In this document: piece by piece, positions 37,448 through 45,504 of the stretch | Layout of the letters: each line of letters opens with the position of its first letter | Position numbering within the stretch: position 1 is the first letter of the stretch | From: Echinicola pacifica DSM 19836 | GTDB lineage: Bacteria > Bacteroidota > Bacteroidia > Cytophagales > Cyclobacteriaceae | Assembly: GCF_000373245.1 (NCBI RefSeq) | Contig: NZ_KB890750.1 | Span: 165,255-229,254 of the forward strand | Direction of reading: 5' to 3' | Length of the DNA: 64,000 bases | Notes under the pieces: model-generated | Database searches by the model: none | What the model saw: only the letters and a program-made list of their open reading frames with translations | Told to the model about the DNA's origin: nothing | Translations under genes and position numbers: made by a program

Positions 37448-38077
37448 TTAGCTGACTTTTTGATGTTTATTCCGCGTACGGAAGCCAATAATTTTGTCCT
37501 TGATAGCTGGGATTCTTATGATAAAGCCCAGGCCAATTATTATCCCGTAGATCAACCATGTTTTTTCGATAAGTATGATATGGAATAAGCTTAGTGCAGC
37601 AGCGATATAGGCCAGGCTTTGTAGTTTTTTCCATTTGCTTTTTAGCCTTTTCATGGACTTCCTATTGGAGGTCAGGAGTAAGGGGACTAAGATCACTACG
37701 GCCACAAAGCCTGCGATATAGTTCACTTGAGTAAAAGTCTCCAAAAATCCCTCTGCCCAAATGAAAATAATTAGATGCAAAATACTCCATACTGCTGTGG
37801 CAATGCCCATAGCCTGCCGCACGAATAAGTTGTTGGAGCCAAAGAGGATAAAGAAAGGAGTGCAGGTAAGTACTGCTGTCATCCATCTGATCGCAAATTC
37901 CCCGGATATATGATATAACATCGCCACTGAAGATCGGCTTTCCTCTCCTGCCTCGTCCAGCGGTACCTGCATGAGTTCACCTGGCAATTCGCTTATCATT
38001 TTTATGATGATAAATAAAGGTAAGATCGCTAAAATGGTGACAATGATCCAGCCGTAATTTCTTCTAATAAAATGCAT
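37448..38077 (-). CDS. Ferric-reductase-like (MsrQ/YedZ-type) membrane protein
   Basis: A 209-residue integral membrane protein with about six helices. The order of motifs fits the haem-b ferric reductase-like/MsrQ fold: GEFAIRWMTAVLTCTPF, then RQAMGIATAVWSILHLIIF, then LTSNRKSMKRLKSKWKKLQSLAY, then LFHIILI. In relatives the third motif usually has His (W..LH.L.Y). Here it is Gln (KLQSLAY), so one expected haem ligand is missing, although His in ILHL and LFHI remain. It is upstream of the SIP-like flavoreductase on the same strand, so it probably takes part in iron reduction. A quinone-linked MsrPQ role seems less likely since no MsrP is present. Confidence 0.75.
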   Translation of the reverse strand: MHFIRRNYGWIIVTILAILPLFIIIKMISELPGELMQVPLDEAGEESRSSVAMLYHISGEFAIRWMTAVLTCTPFFILFGSNNLFVRQAMGIATAVWSILHLIIFIWAEGFLETFTQVNYIAGFVAVVILVPLLLTSNRKSMKRLKSKWKKLQSLAYIAAALSLFHIILIEKTWLIYGIIIGLGFIIRIPAIKDKIIGFRTRNKHQKVS

Positions 38078-38387
38078 ATATTATTTCTTAAATGTTCTGC
38101 CTCTCCAGCGCTAAGTCCCAGCACATATTGAACATCAGCTTTGTCCAACTGCTGCAATGGGCATTTTTAGCAATAATTTCTTTCAAAGGATTATTGGTCA
38201 TTAAAATTTGGGGAGTAAATTCTGAATGTTACTGGCATATTTTGCTACAAAGTTCCCCAATGCTGCTGGCCTAAAAAAGGTAAATCCCTTCATAAAAATG
38301 GTAAATATGAAACCAATAGGGTAAACCACAAAAAAAGAAAGGCTGATAATAAAGTATAGGAAATAAAACCTTTATACAGGCAAGACT
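38078..38387. other. 310-base noncoding gap
   Basis: AT-rich sequence between the ferric-reductase-like start and the AraC-family stop. It presumably holds the reductase promoter. No gene, strong hairpin or repeat is seen. Confidence 0.4.
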
Positions 38388-39251
38388 CTAAAGTGAGGAT
38401 TTGAATTCTTTGGGGGATTGCCCGGTTTGTTTTTTGAAAAACTTGGTGAAATTGGTGACTTCATCGAAGCCAGTTTGAAAGGCTACTTCCTTTAGGCTCT
38501 TTCGGCTGCTGAAGATGCTACGTTTGATTTCCAAGGTCACGTATTGATCAATAAAATGCTTGGCAGTATTTAGCGTTATTTCCCTCACCACCTGGTTGAG
38601 ATGTTTTGGAGAGATGCTCAATAGATTTGCATAATCCTTAACATTTCTCGTTTCAGAGAAATTTTGCTCCACCAAATTTTTGAATTTTATAAAAAGGGCC
38701 TGATGCTTTTGGTTTAACTTTACCGACAGTTCCCCATGCGCTTGCCGTTCCAATCGCAACAGGTATAATTCCAGGATTTTTGCAACTATTTCCTTTTGGG
38801 CATAGCCATTTTGCTGTTGAAGCTCACTGGTGATTTGTTCCAGGAAGGAGTCGCTGAAAGTGATGTTCTTCACCAAGGGTTCTGAAATATGATAGTTATA
38901 TAAATGGGAAATAAAATCAATCGACGACTTCGAGAAATACCGAAGCACAAAATCCTCGGTAAACACGAGTAGGTAACCATCATAGTTGGAATTCTCCTGA
39001 AAAGCATGCACCTGCCCTTTGGCGATTTTCAGCACAGTCCCAGCAGTTATCTCATATTCCTTCAGGTCCACATGGTGAAGCCCCGCTCCTTCGGTCACTA
39101 CCAGAAGTGCAAAAAACGATATTCTATGCGGCAGCTTAGGATTATGATTAGGGTCATTTTCTATTCGGGAGAATAGTTCTGCCAGATGCAAAAACTCTAT
39201 ATCTGTGGCTCCTTCAGCGCTTTTGAAAGATATATCAGGAATGGGATCCAA
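38388..39251 (-). CDS. AraC-family transcriptional regulator
   Basis: A 287-residue regulator with an N-terminal cupin-like sensing half (about residues 25-150; ISFFALLVVTEGAGLHHVDLKEYEI, ILKIAKGQVHAFQ). The C-terminal AraC/XylS double helix-turn-helix covers about residues 190-287. It has VKDYANLLSISPKHLNQVVREI for the first motif and SLKEVAFQTGFDEVTNFTKFFKKQTGQSPKEF for the second, which is the classical signature. It is transcribed in the same direction as the ferric-reductase pair and away from the DHFR-like gene. Its target is uncertain and the ligand unknown. Confidence 0.93.
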   Translation of the reverse strand: MDPIPDISFKSAEGATDIEFLHLAELFSRIENDPNHNPKLPHRISFFALLVVTEGAGLHHVDLKEYEITAGTVLKIAKGQVHAFQENSNYDGYLLVFTEDFVLRYFSKSSIDFISHLYNYHISEPLVKNITFSDSFLEQITSELQQQNGYAQKEIVAKILELYLLRLERQAHGELSVKLNQKHQALFIKFKNLVEQNFSETRNVKDYANLLSISPKHLNQVVREITLNTAKHFIDQYVTLEIKRSIFSSRKSLKEVAFQTGFDEVTNFTKFFKKQTGQSPKEFKSSL

Positions 39252-39713
39252 GGAGAATTTCTTTTATTGCCTATATTAATTGGTTAAAAAACCCAGCCCA
39301 GCCTGTCGATTGAGGCTTAGCTCAGTAGCAGGATGTTGGCTGTGGAAGGACCAAATTACTAATTTCGCCTGGTATTAATACATCTCCTCTACCCTTTCTG
39401 TAATTTTTACAATGGACTTGACCCAGTATAAATCCCTCTTTTGTATTCCTTATGGTCTGGAAAAGAACTATTTGGAGGAAGAATGAATATTCTAAGCAAA
39501 AATGAATGGATAATGATTAATGGGGAAATGGTGTCTGCCAAGGAACCCAAATAGCTATTATGCCGTAGAGATTTTAGCCTATGGAAGGTCTTAATTATGT
39601 ACGGGCAAGGTTTCCAATTCGATTTTTGGAGTACTCTTGATGCTGGGGCCAGCGATATAGATTTGGCACAGGGGATTTGATTTTTGGGTAAAGCAAAATA
39701 AAAAATTACAAAT
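39252..39713. other. 462-base noncoding gap between AraC regulator and DHFR-like gene
   Basis: Divergent intergenic region. A short stretch with AGCTCAGTAG near 39320 recalls a tRNA D-arm, but no tRNA follows. No convincing gene, repeat or strong hairpin is seen. Promoters for both neighbours are expected here. Confidence 0.4.
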
Positions 39714-40277
39714 ATGAAATGTTCGGTTTTTATAGCCACGAGTACAGATGGGTATATTGCCAGGCCTGATGGAGCTGTGGATTGGTTGCACAGTGCTGGA
39801 AATGGTCAGACGATTGAAGGGGATAAAGCCGATATGGGTTTTCAGCATTATATCTCTTCGGTGGATTGTATGATCATGGGAAGAAAAACTATGCAGACGA
39901 TCTCCAGCATGGATCTATCTCCCGACCAATGGATATATGGTGATCTTAGGATCATCGTCTTAAGCCAAAGTCTAAAGGAAGCTCCAGAAAACCTCCGGGA
40001 TAAGGTGGAACTCTATCATGGAGATCTACAAGACCTCCTTGCCTCTTTGGAAGCGGAAGGCTTCCACCACGCCTATATTGATGGTGGTGCCACGATTCAA
40101 TCCTTCCTTAGCTTACAACTCATTAATGAAATGACCATCACCTTAGCGCCTATTTTACTTGGAGAAGGAATACCTTTATTTGGTAAAACAGGAAAGGATA
40201 TTCATCTGCAACAAGCTGAGTCCACTGCCTTTGCCAATGATTTTGTGCAGGTGAAGTATAAGGTCAATTATAAATAA
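39714..40277 (+). CDS. Dihydrofolate-reductase-like (RibD C-terminal domain) protein
   Basis: A 187-residue cytoplasmic protein of the DHFR/RibD-C superfamily, NAD(P)H-binding reductases. Landmarks are SVFIATSTDGYIARPDGAVDWL at the start, CMIMGRKTMQTI near residue 58, LRIIVLSQSL and the glycine turn YIDGGATIQSFL near residue 124. LAPILLGEGIPLFG near residue 148 is the family's C-terminal motif. The length is usual for the stand-alone Bacteroidota version, whose substrate is not known. No obvious functional link to its neighbours is visible. It is monocistronic, divergent from the AraC regulator. Confidence 0.88.
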   Translation: MKCSVFIATSTDGYIARPDGAVDWLHSAGNGQTIEGDKADMGFQHYISSVDCMIMGRKTMQTISSMDLSPDQWIYGDLRIIVLSQSLKEAPENLRDKVELYHGDLQDLLASLEAEGFHHAYIDGGATIQSFLSLQLINEMTITLAPILLGEGIPLFGKTGKDIHLQQAESTAFANDFVQVKYKVNYK

Positions 40278-40374
40278 AAGAATCAAATGGCAGTAATATC
40301 TTTTTCTATTATTATTTCTAACTAATCAAAATTCTCCCTTTTGGCTTTGCCCATAATTTTCTAGATTTACATTA

Positions 40375-40791
40375 ATGAGAAATTCAGTTTCCATATTATT
40401 AGCTATTTTATTGCTTTTCGCCAACATCGGTGTGGTCAAGAGCAGTCATATATGCATGGGATCTGAAATGTTGAAAGCGGTAGGGCTATCCGCCCAGGAT
40501 TTGGACTGTGGAATGGAGCATTCCCCAAAAAGCTCCTCTTCCCCTTTTGGCGAATTCGAGGAGGCTAGTGATTGCTGCAAGAATCAATTTGAACTGATGC
40601 ATTCTGAGACCGATCAGAATCTGAAGTTGATCTCCACCTATTCGCCTCAATTGATTTTTATTGCGGCATTTACAGCTGTTTTTGTTTTTGGACGGGATAC
40701 ACTATCGGAAAGCATCGCTTCTCCAATCTTTATCTCCCCACCTCCTATTTGGCGGGATTATACTGTCCTATTCCAATCTTTCCTTCTATAG
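40375..40791 (+). CDS. HYC_CC_PP family small membrane/secreted protein
   Basis: A 138-residue protein with an N-terminal signal/anchor (ISILLAILLLFANIGVV). It then has a spaced His-Cys pair (SSHICMG), a Cys-Cys pair (SDCCKN) and a C-terminal Pro-rich stretch (ISPPPIWRDYTVLFQSFLL). This is the pattern that gives the HYC_CC_PP family its name. A second hydrophobic segment (LIFIAAFTAVFVFG) precedes the Pro motif. Such genes commonly neighbour copper or heavy-metal efflux genes in Bacteroidota. Here the multicopper oxidase follows 364 bases downstream on the same strand. A metal-binding role through the conserved Cys/His is likely but unproven. Confidence 0.8.
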   Translation: MRNSVSILLAILLLFANIGVVKSSHICMGSEMLKAVGLSAQDLDCGMEHSPKSSSSPFGEFEEASDCCKNQFELMHSETDQNLKLISTYSPQLIFIAAFTAVFVFGRDTLSESIASPIFISPPPIWRDYTVLFQSFLL

Positions 40792-41155
40792 TTTACCCCC
40801 ATCACTGGAGGGCTAGAACTCTTTTCCTCGCTACCCATTGGAGTAGCTGAATCGCTTGTGGTTTGCCTCTGAATAGTATTCATGAGCCTCTCATTTATGG
40901 GCGATTACATTCAAATCTTAATATTAGCTCCCTTTTGGGAATAGCTATTCTAAGATAAGACCCATAGAGCCATTCCTTTGGAATCCTTAAAATCGTAAAG
41001 GCTCATTGCATTCCTAATAGAATCTATTCCATTGCGCCAGCGAATGAAAAAGACCAAAGGAACTCCGGATTTCCATAAGAGCCCCTTTAGTCCAGGCATA
41101 AGGACTCCCCTAGCAGCATTTAATGATTTTTATAGCAATTTATAAATTAGAAGAA
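40792..41155. other. 364-base noncoding gap before multicopper oxidase
   Basis: Contains a small inverted repeat ATTCC-TTT-GGAAT (40972-40984) and several AT-rich tracts. No gene or strong terminator is seen. It probably carries the copper-oxidase promoter and leader, with an A/G-rich AGAAGAA run just before ATG 41156. Confidence 0.4.
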
Positions 41156-43519
41156 ATGAAACGAATAATTAATCCCCTTATACTACCAATGGCAATAGTC
41201 AGCCTTTTGGTGATAGGAATGTATAATGCTTCGGCGCAGGAACTTCCATCGGATACGGCCACCTTTTCTCTTACCATCCGTAAGGATATGGTCTCAAAAG
41301 CTGGGAAGTCAGTGCCCGCCATGACGGTGAATGGAGGAATTCCCGGGCCTACCTTGACATTCCAGGAAGGTGGCTATGCGGTCATCTATGTGACCAATGA
41401 GATGGATGTGGAAACCTCCGTGCACTGGCATGGCATCCTCCTTCCCAATTTTTTTGATGGAGTGCCCTATTTGACCACTCCACCTATCCTACCCGGGGAA
41501 ACTCAAAAATATGAATTTCCACTAAAGCAGGCGGGTACTTATTGGTATCATTCGCATACTATGCTCCAGGAGCAAAGTGGAGTTTATGGGTCTTTTGTCA
41601 TTGAGCCCAAGGAAAAGACCTTGGACTATGATTCGGAATTAGTCATCCTACTCTCTGACTGGACCAATCAAAAACCCGGGAATGTCATGCGAAACTTAAA
41701 ACGTGGAAATGAGTGGTACACCATCAAAAAGGGTACGTCCACTCCTCTAAATCAGGTGATTGGTCGTGGGGCCTTAGGTGCGCAGCTGAACTTCTGGAAG
41801 CAGCGGATGGAAGGAGCGGATATCGCTGATATCTATTATGATGCCTTCCTGAACAATGGTCAGGAAACGAGTCATTACCCTGATTTTGCTCCTGGAGAGA
41901 AGGTTCGTTTGCGCTTTATTAATGGCTCTGCCTCCTCCCAGTTTTGGTTGACTTTCGGGGGTGAGGATCCTTTATTGGTTTCGGCGGATGGTTTGGATAT
42001 AGAGCCTATCAGCCGCAATAAAACCTTTATTGCGATAGCGGAGACTTATGATTTTATTGTCACACTCCCTGAATCCGGCAAGATAGAAATCAGCGCCATG
42101 GCTCAAGATGGGTCTGGGAAGACCAATGTGTATTTAGGAGAAGGAGATATACTCGCTGCTCCGGAGCTTCCGCGTCCGGACAAGATTGGGATGATGATGA
42201 AGATGGCCAAAATGGATATGAAAATGGGGGCTCCTGCAATGAAAGCTAAACCCTCAGAAGAAAATCCCAAAGCCATGATGGATAAGTGGGGTATGCAGAT
42301 GGATAAAGAAGGAATGCAGAAAATGGACATGAAGCAGAAGGGACAGTCCTCCGCGATGGATTCTGAAATGAATGACTCTCGTGATAAACCTATGGATCAC
42401 TCGAAGATGGACCACTCAGCTATGGATCATGGAAAATCACAGGCTATGGACCAGCAGAATACGATGGAGGGTAAAGGCCATAAAATGCCCGGAATGGAGA
42501 TGTTTTCTGAGTATAATTATGATTATCTAAAATCGCCTGAGAAAACAAACTTTCCAGCTGATGAGCCGGTAAATGAGGTACTCCTGAATCTAACCGGCAA
42601 TATGTGGCGCTATATCTGGAGCATGAATGGTGTCCCACTTTCAGAGGCGGATAAAATAAAAGTCGAAGGTGGAAAGGTAACCCGTATCACCCTGAATAAC
42701 CTTACGATGATGCATCATCCTATGCACTTACACGGCCATTTCTTCAGGGTAATCAACGAAAATGGGGACTACTCCCCGCTGAAGCATACAGTAAATGTAC
42801 CGCCAATGCAAAAGATCACTATAGAATTTGAGGGCACAGAAGAAGGTGATTGGTTTTTCCACTGCCACGTTCTCTATCATATGATGGGAGGAATGGCTCG
42901 CGTGTTCTCTTATAATAGTCCGCGTGACCCTAGATTAAAAGGTTTCCCATTGAAAAAGCTCATTAATGAAAGTGATGAATATTTCAGCTGGGGAACGGCA
43001 GAAATAGCTTCCCATTTTGTGGGGCTCAACCTAGTTTCTTCCAATATCAGAAATCAATTTAATGTGAATGTTGAATATGGTTTCAATAAAAATTTTGAAG
43101 CAGAGCTGAGTTATGAGCGATATATCTATGATTATTTCCGAGTCTTTGCCGGACTTAATATGGAGAATGAAATCCCAGAAAGTATGGATGATATCGGTGC
43201 TTCAGCGGTGGTAGGGATCCGATTCCTTACGCCATTCTTATTCAATTTAGATGTGCGCCTGGATCATAAATTGCGAACAGAGTTGCGCATTGACCGTGAA
43301 ATCATGATTTTTCCTCGTACGAGCATCTTTGGAAGTTATGAGTACCAGATGGATTTTGGATGGACCAATAGCCTTCCGGAGACAGGTGAAGACTCCAGCT
43401 ATAAAGGAGAGACCACCTGGTCCGCAGGAGCTAGCTATATGATCTCGCGAAACTTCTCCATTATGGGAAGCTATGACAATCGATTTGGTGCAGGCGGTGG
43501 CTTATCGCTTAGGTTCTAG
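41156..43519 (+). CDS. Multicopper oxidase (CopA-like) fused to C-terminal outer-membrane-barrel-like domain
   Basis: About 787 residues from ATG 41156 (MKRIINP..., signal ending ASAQE). An in-frame ATG at 41123 is less likely. The multicopper oxidase part has all copper motifs: HWHG, YHSHTMLQEQSG, HPMHLHGHFF and HCHVLYHMMGGM. Between cupredoxin domains lies a Met/His-rich linker (about residues 345-460; MMMKMAKMDMKM, MDHSKMDHSAMDHGK), typical of copper-resistance CopA. After residue ~625 about 160 residues form alternating beta strands (NVEYGFNKNFEAELSYERYIYDYF onward), ending GGGLSLRF with terminal Phe, as in CopB-like barrels. It probably oxidises Cu(I) in copper detoxification. It is followed by a strong terminator. 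Confidence 0.9.
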   Translation: MKRIINPLILPMAIVSLLVIGMYNASAQELPSDTATFSLTIRKDMVSKAGKSVPAMTVNGGIPGPTLTFQEGGYAVIYVTNEMDVETSVHWHGILLPNFFDGVPYLTTPPILPGETQKYEFPLKQAGTYWYHSHTMLQEQSGVYGSFVIEPKEKTLDYDSELVILLSDWTNQKPGNVMRNLKRGNEWYTIKKGTSTPLNQVIGRGALGAQLNFWKQRMEGADIADIYYDAFLNNGQETSHYPDFAPGEKVRLRFINGSASSQFWLTFGGEDPLLVSADGLDIEPISRNKTFIAIAETYDFIVTLPESGKIEISAMAQDGSGKTNVYLGEGDILAAPELPRPDKIGMMMKMAKMDMKMGAPAMKAKPSEENPKAMMDKWGMQMDKEGMQKMDMKQKGQSSAMDSEMNDSRDKPMDHSKMDHSAMDHGKSQAMDQQNTMEGKGHKMPGMEMFSEYNYDYLKSPEKTNFPADEPVNEVLLNLTGNMWRYIWSMNGVPLSEADKIKVEGGKVTRITLNNLTMMHHPMHLHGHFFRVINENGDYSPLKHTVNVPPMQKITIEFEGTEEGDWFFHCHVLYHMMGGMARVFSYNSPRDPRLKGFPLKKLINESDEYFSWGTAEIASHFVGLNLVSSNIRNQFNVNVEYGFNKNFEAELSYERYIYDYFRVFAGLNMENEIPESMDDIGASAVVGIRFLTPFLFNLDVRLDHKLRTELRIDREIMIFPRTSIFGSYEYQMDFGWTNSLPETGEDSSYKGETTWSAGASYMISRNFSIMGSYDNRFGAGGGLSLRF

Positions 43520-43856
43520 GCTAGCTGCCCGCAGCCTATCGTGGTTGGCTTCATGTCCTTGGATTTATACTAAATAAGTCCTAAATACAGCAAAAAAATT
43601 GGAAGTTTTAAGGTGATATCTTTAAGGATGTGGAAGGTGTAAATAATTCATATACCGTTGAATATTAATTATTTAATCCTATTATGAAAACTATTTTATA
43701 ACCGCTATCCCTGGCTTGCTAGCCCTGGAAAAATTCTCGGCAAGCCAACAGCTGATAGGTATAAAAAAAGGGCTAAGATTCAGAATTTCCTGAATCTTAG
43801 CCCTTTTTTATTGGTATGAATTAAAGACAAATAGCTTTAAACCTATTTTCCCAATC
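43520..43856. other. 337-base intergenic region with convergent ends
   Basis: Lies between the copper oxidase (+) and a sulfatase (-), whose 3' ends face each other. The only strong element is the bidirectional terminator at 43763-43809. Confidence 0.5.
43763..43809. terminator. Bidirectional intrinsic terminator
   Basis: GGGCTAAGATTCAG (43770-43783) pairs perfectly with CTGAATCTTAGCCC (43790-43803) around a six-base loop. A seven-A run precedes the stem and a T-run follows, so it works in both directions. It separates the copper module from the sulfatase operon of the third susCD locus. Confidence 0.93.
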
Positions 43857-45491
43857 CTATTTATTTTTATTATATGCTTCAAGATAGGCATCCAGGAATT
43901 TCTTATCATTTGCATCGCTATCCCCATATTTTTCACGGAGTTCTTTTAGCCGCTCATGCATTGTCGCTCTTACCTCTGCGTATTGTGGATCTTCATAGAT
44001 ATTATTCATTTCCTGAGGATCTTTTTCCAGGTCATACATTTCCCATTCATCGATATCATAATAGAAATGCATCAGTTTATAGCGATCAGTGGCGACCCCA
44101 TAGTGTCTTTTGACCATATGGACGGATGGGTATTCGTAATAGGTATAATATACGGCATCCCTCCATTCGCTACTTTCTCCACTGACGAGCTGTCTGAAAG
44201 ATTCACCTTGCATCTCTTTAGGGACGTCCACGCCAGCATAATCAAGGAAAGTGGGGGCAAAATCCAGGTTTTGCACCAATTTATCAATGGAAGTGCCAGG
44301 CTCTATTTCCTTAGGATAGCGTATTAGGAGCGGTGTACGGAAGGATTGTTCATACATAAATCGCTTATCAAACCAGCCATGCTCGCCAAGGTAAAAACCT
44401 TGGTCAGAGGTATATACGACGATTGTATTTTCGGCCAAGCCATTAGCTTCCAGATAGTCCAGGACTTCTCCTACTCCATCATCCACGGATTTTATGGTGC
44501 GGAGATAATCCTTGATATACCTATTGAACTTCCAATTGGCGATTTCACGTCTTTTCTCAGGGCTGAAGGTGGCCTCATCACCTTGTCCAAATGCTTTTTT
44601 GAATGCTTCATTTTTCGGATCATAGGCTGCATTCCATTGCGCCAGCTGCTCTGGAGTAAATCTGGCAAGCTCCCTATCGAAGCCCGTGCTATCCCCATAA
44701 GGGTCAATCACCATTTTGAAATCATGTCCCCACATAGCCTCACCGTCGATTTCCATCTCCTGAGTACGTGCGGCAGTGCCTCTACCTGCATATCCTGTTT
44801 CCTGGTCATAGAAATTGGAAGGTGGAGTAAATTCCTGATCATCATATAAAGTCAGGTACTCCGGAGCTGGTTTCCAGTTTCTATGTGGTGCTTTCTGGTG
44901 GTACATAAGGACAAATGGTTTGTCCTTATCACGTCCCTGATCCAGCCATTTCAAGGTCTCTTCCGTGGTAATATCCGTTACATAGCCTTCGAATCTTTTC
45001 GTTTCGCCATTCACCAAAAAGTCAGGATTGTAATAATGACCTTGGCCAGGCAGGACCATAGAATAGTCAAAACCAGTCGGCAATCCATCGAGGTGAATCT
45101 TTCCTATCAGCGCAGTTTGGTAGCCGTTTTTCTGGAGTAGTTTGGGGAAATTGTCTTGCTCCCAATCGAAAGGCTGGACATTATCCACCTTCCCATTCAC
45201 AAAACTATGCTTACCTGTCAAGAGCACTGCTCGGCTTGGGGCGCATATGGAATTGGTGACGGTAGCGCGTGTAAAAATCGCCCCTTCATTGGCAATTCGG
45301 TCAATGTTTGGGGTTTCGTTAAGGCCATGGCCGTAGGCGCTGATCGCCTGATAGGCATGATCATCTGCCATGATGAATAAAATATTCGGTGGACCTTTTT
45401 CCGTTTTTTCCTCAGTTTTGTCCTGGCAAGCCATTGCCATAAAAGCAATGAGCGCCGCCAATACGGGAAGCTTGAGCTTAGTTAGTTTCAT
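43857..45491 (-). CDS. Sulfatase lipoprotein (family S1, CAPSR; GlcNAc-6-sulfatase-like branch)
   Basis: A 544-residue sulfatase, longer than its neighbours, with lipobox MAMAC near residue 22. MADDHAYQAISAYGHG near residue 42 and CAPSR starting at Cys83 form the active site. GKIHLDG replaces the usual GKWH, and YTSDQGFYLGEHGWFDKRFMYE has Asp-Gln rather than Asp-Asn. These variants occur together in the branch that includes Bacteroides N-acetylglucosamine-6-sulfatases (family recollection), so its substrate chemistry probably differs from the other eight. It is the last gene of the minus-strand operon and ends about 48 bases before the strong terminator. Confidence 0.9.
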   Translation of the reverse strand: MKLTKLKLPVLAALIAFMAMACQDKTEEKTEKGPPNILFIMADDHAYQAISAYGHGLNETPNIDRIANEGAIFTRATVTNSICAPSRAVLLTGKHSFVNGKVDNVQPFDWEQDNFPKLLQKNGYQTALIGKIHLDGLPTGFDYSMVLPGQGHYYNPDFLVNGETKRFEGYVTDITTEETLKWLDQGRDKDKPFVLMYHQKAPHRNWKPAPEYLTLYDDQEFTPPSNFYDQETGYAGRGTAARTQEMEIDGEAMWGHDFKMVIDPYGDSTGFDRELARFTPEQLAQWNAAYDPKNEAFKKAFGQGDEATFSPEKRREIANWKFNRYIKDYLRTIKSVDDGVGEVLDYLEANGLAENTIVVYTSDQGFYLGEHGWFDKRFMYEQSFRTPLLIRYPKEIEPGTSIDKLVQNLDFAPTFLDYAGVDVPKEMQGESFRQLVSGESSEWRDAVYYTYYEYPSVHMVKRHYGVATDRYKLMHFYYDIDEWEMYDLEKDPQEMNNIYEDPQYAEVRATMHERLKELREKYGDSDANDKKFLDAYLEAYNKNK

Positions 45492-45504
45492 ATCTTTATA
45501 ATGT

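Noticed and set aside
39311-39345. tRNA-like D-arm string AGCTCAGTAG
   Set aside because: No acceptor, anticodon or T-arm pairing could be built around it.
39407-39848. Minus-strand frames of 85-110 codons upstream of and across the start of the DHFR-like gene
   Set aside because: Overlap with a well-supported gene on the other strand, and no recognisable motif.
45142-45448. Plus- and minus-strand frames inside the sulfatase at 43857-45491
   Set aside because: Overlap the conserved sulfatase active-site region in other frames; no independent evidence.
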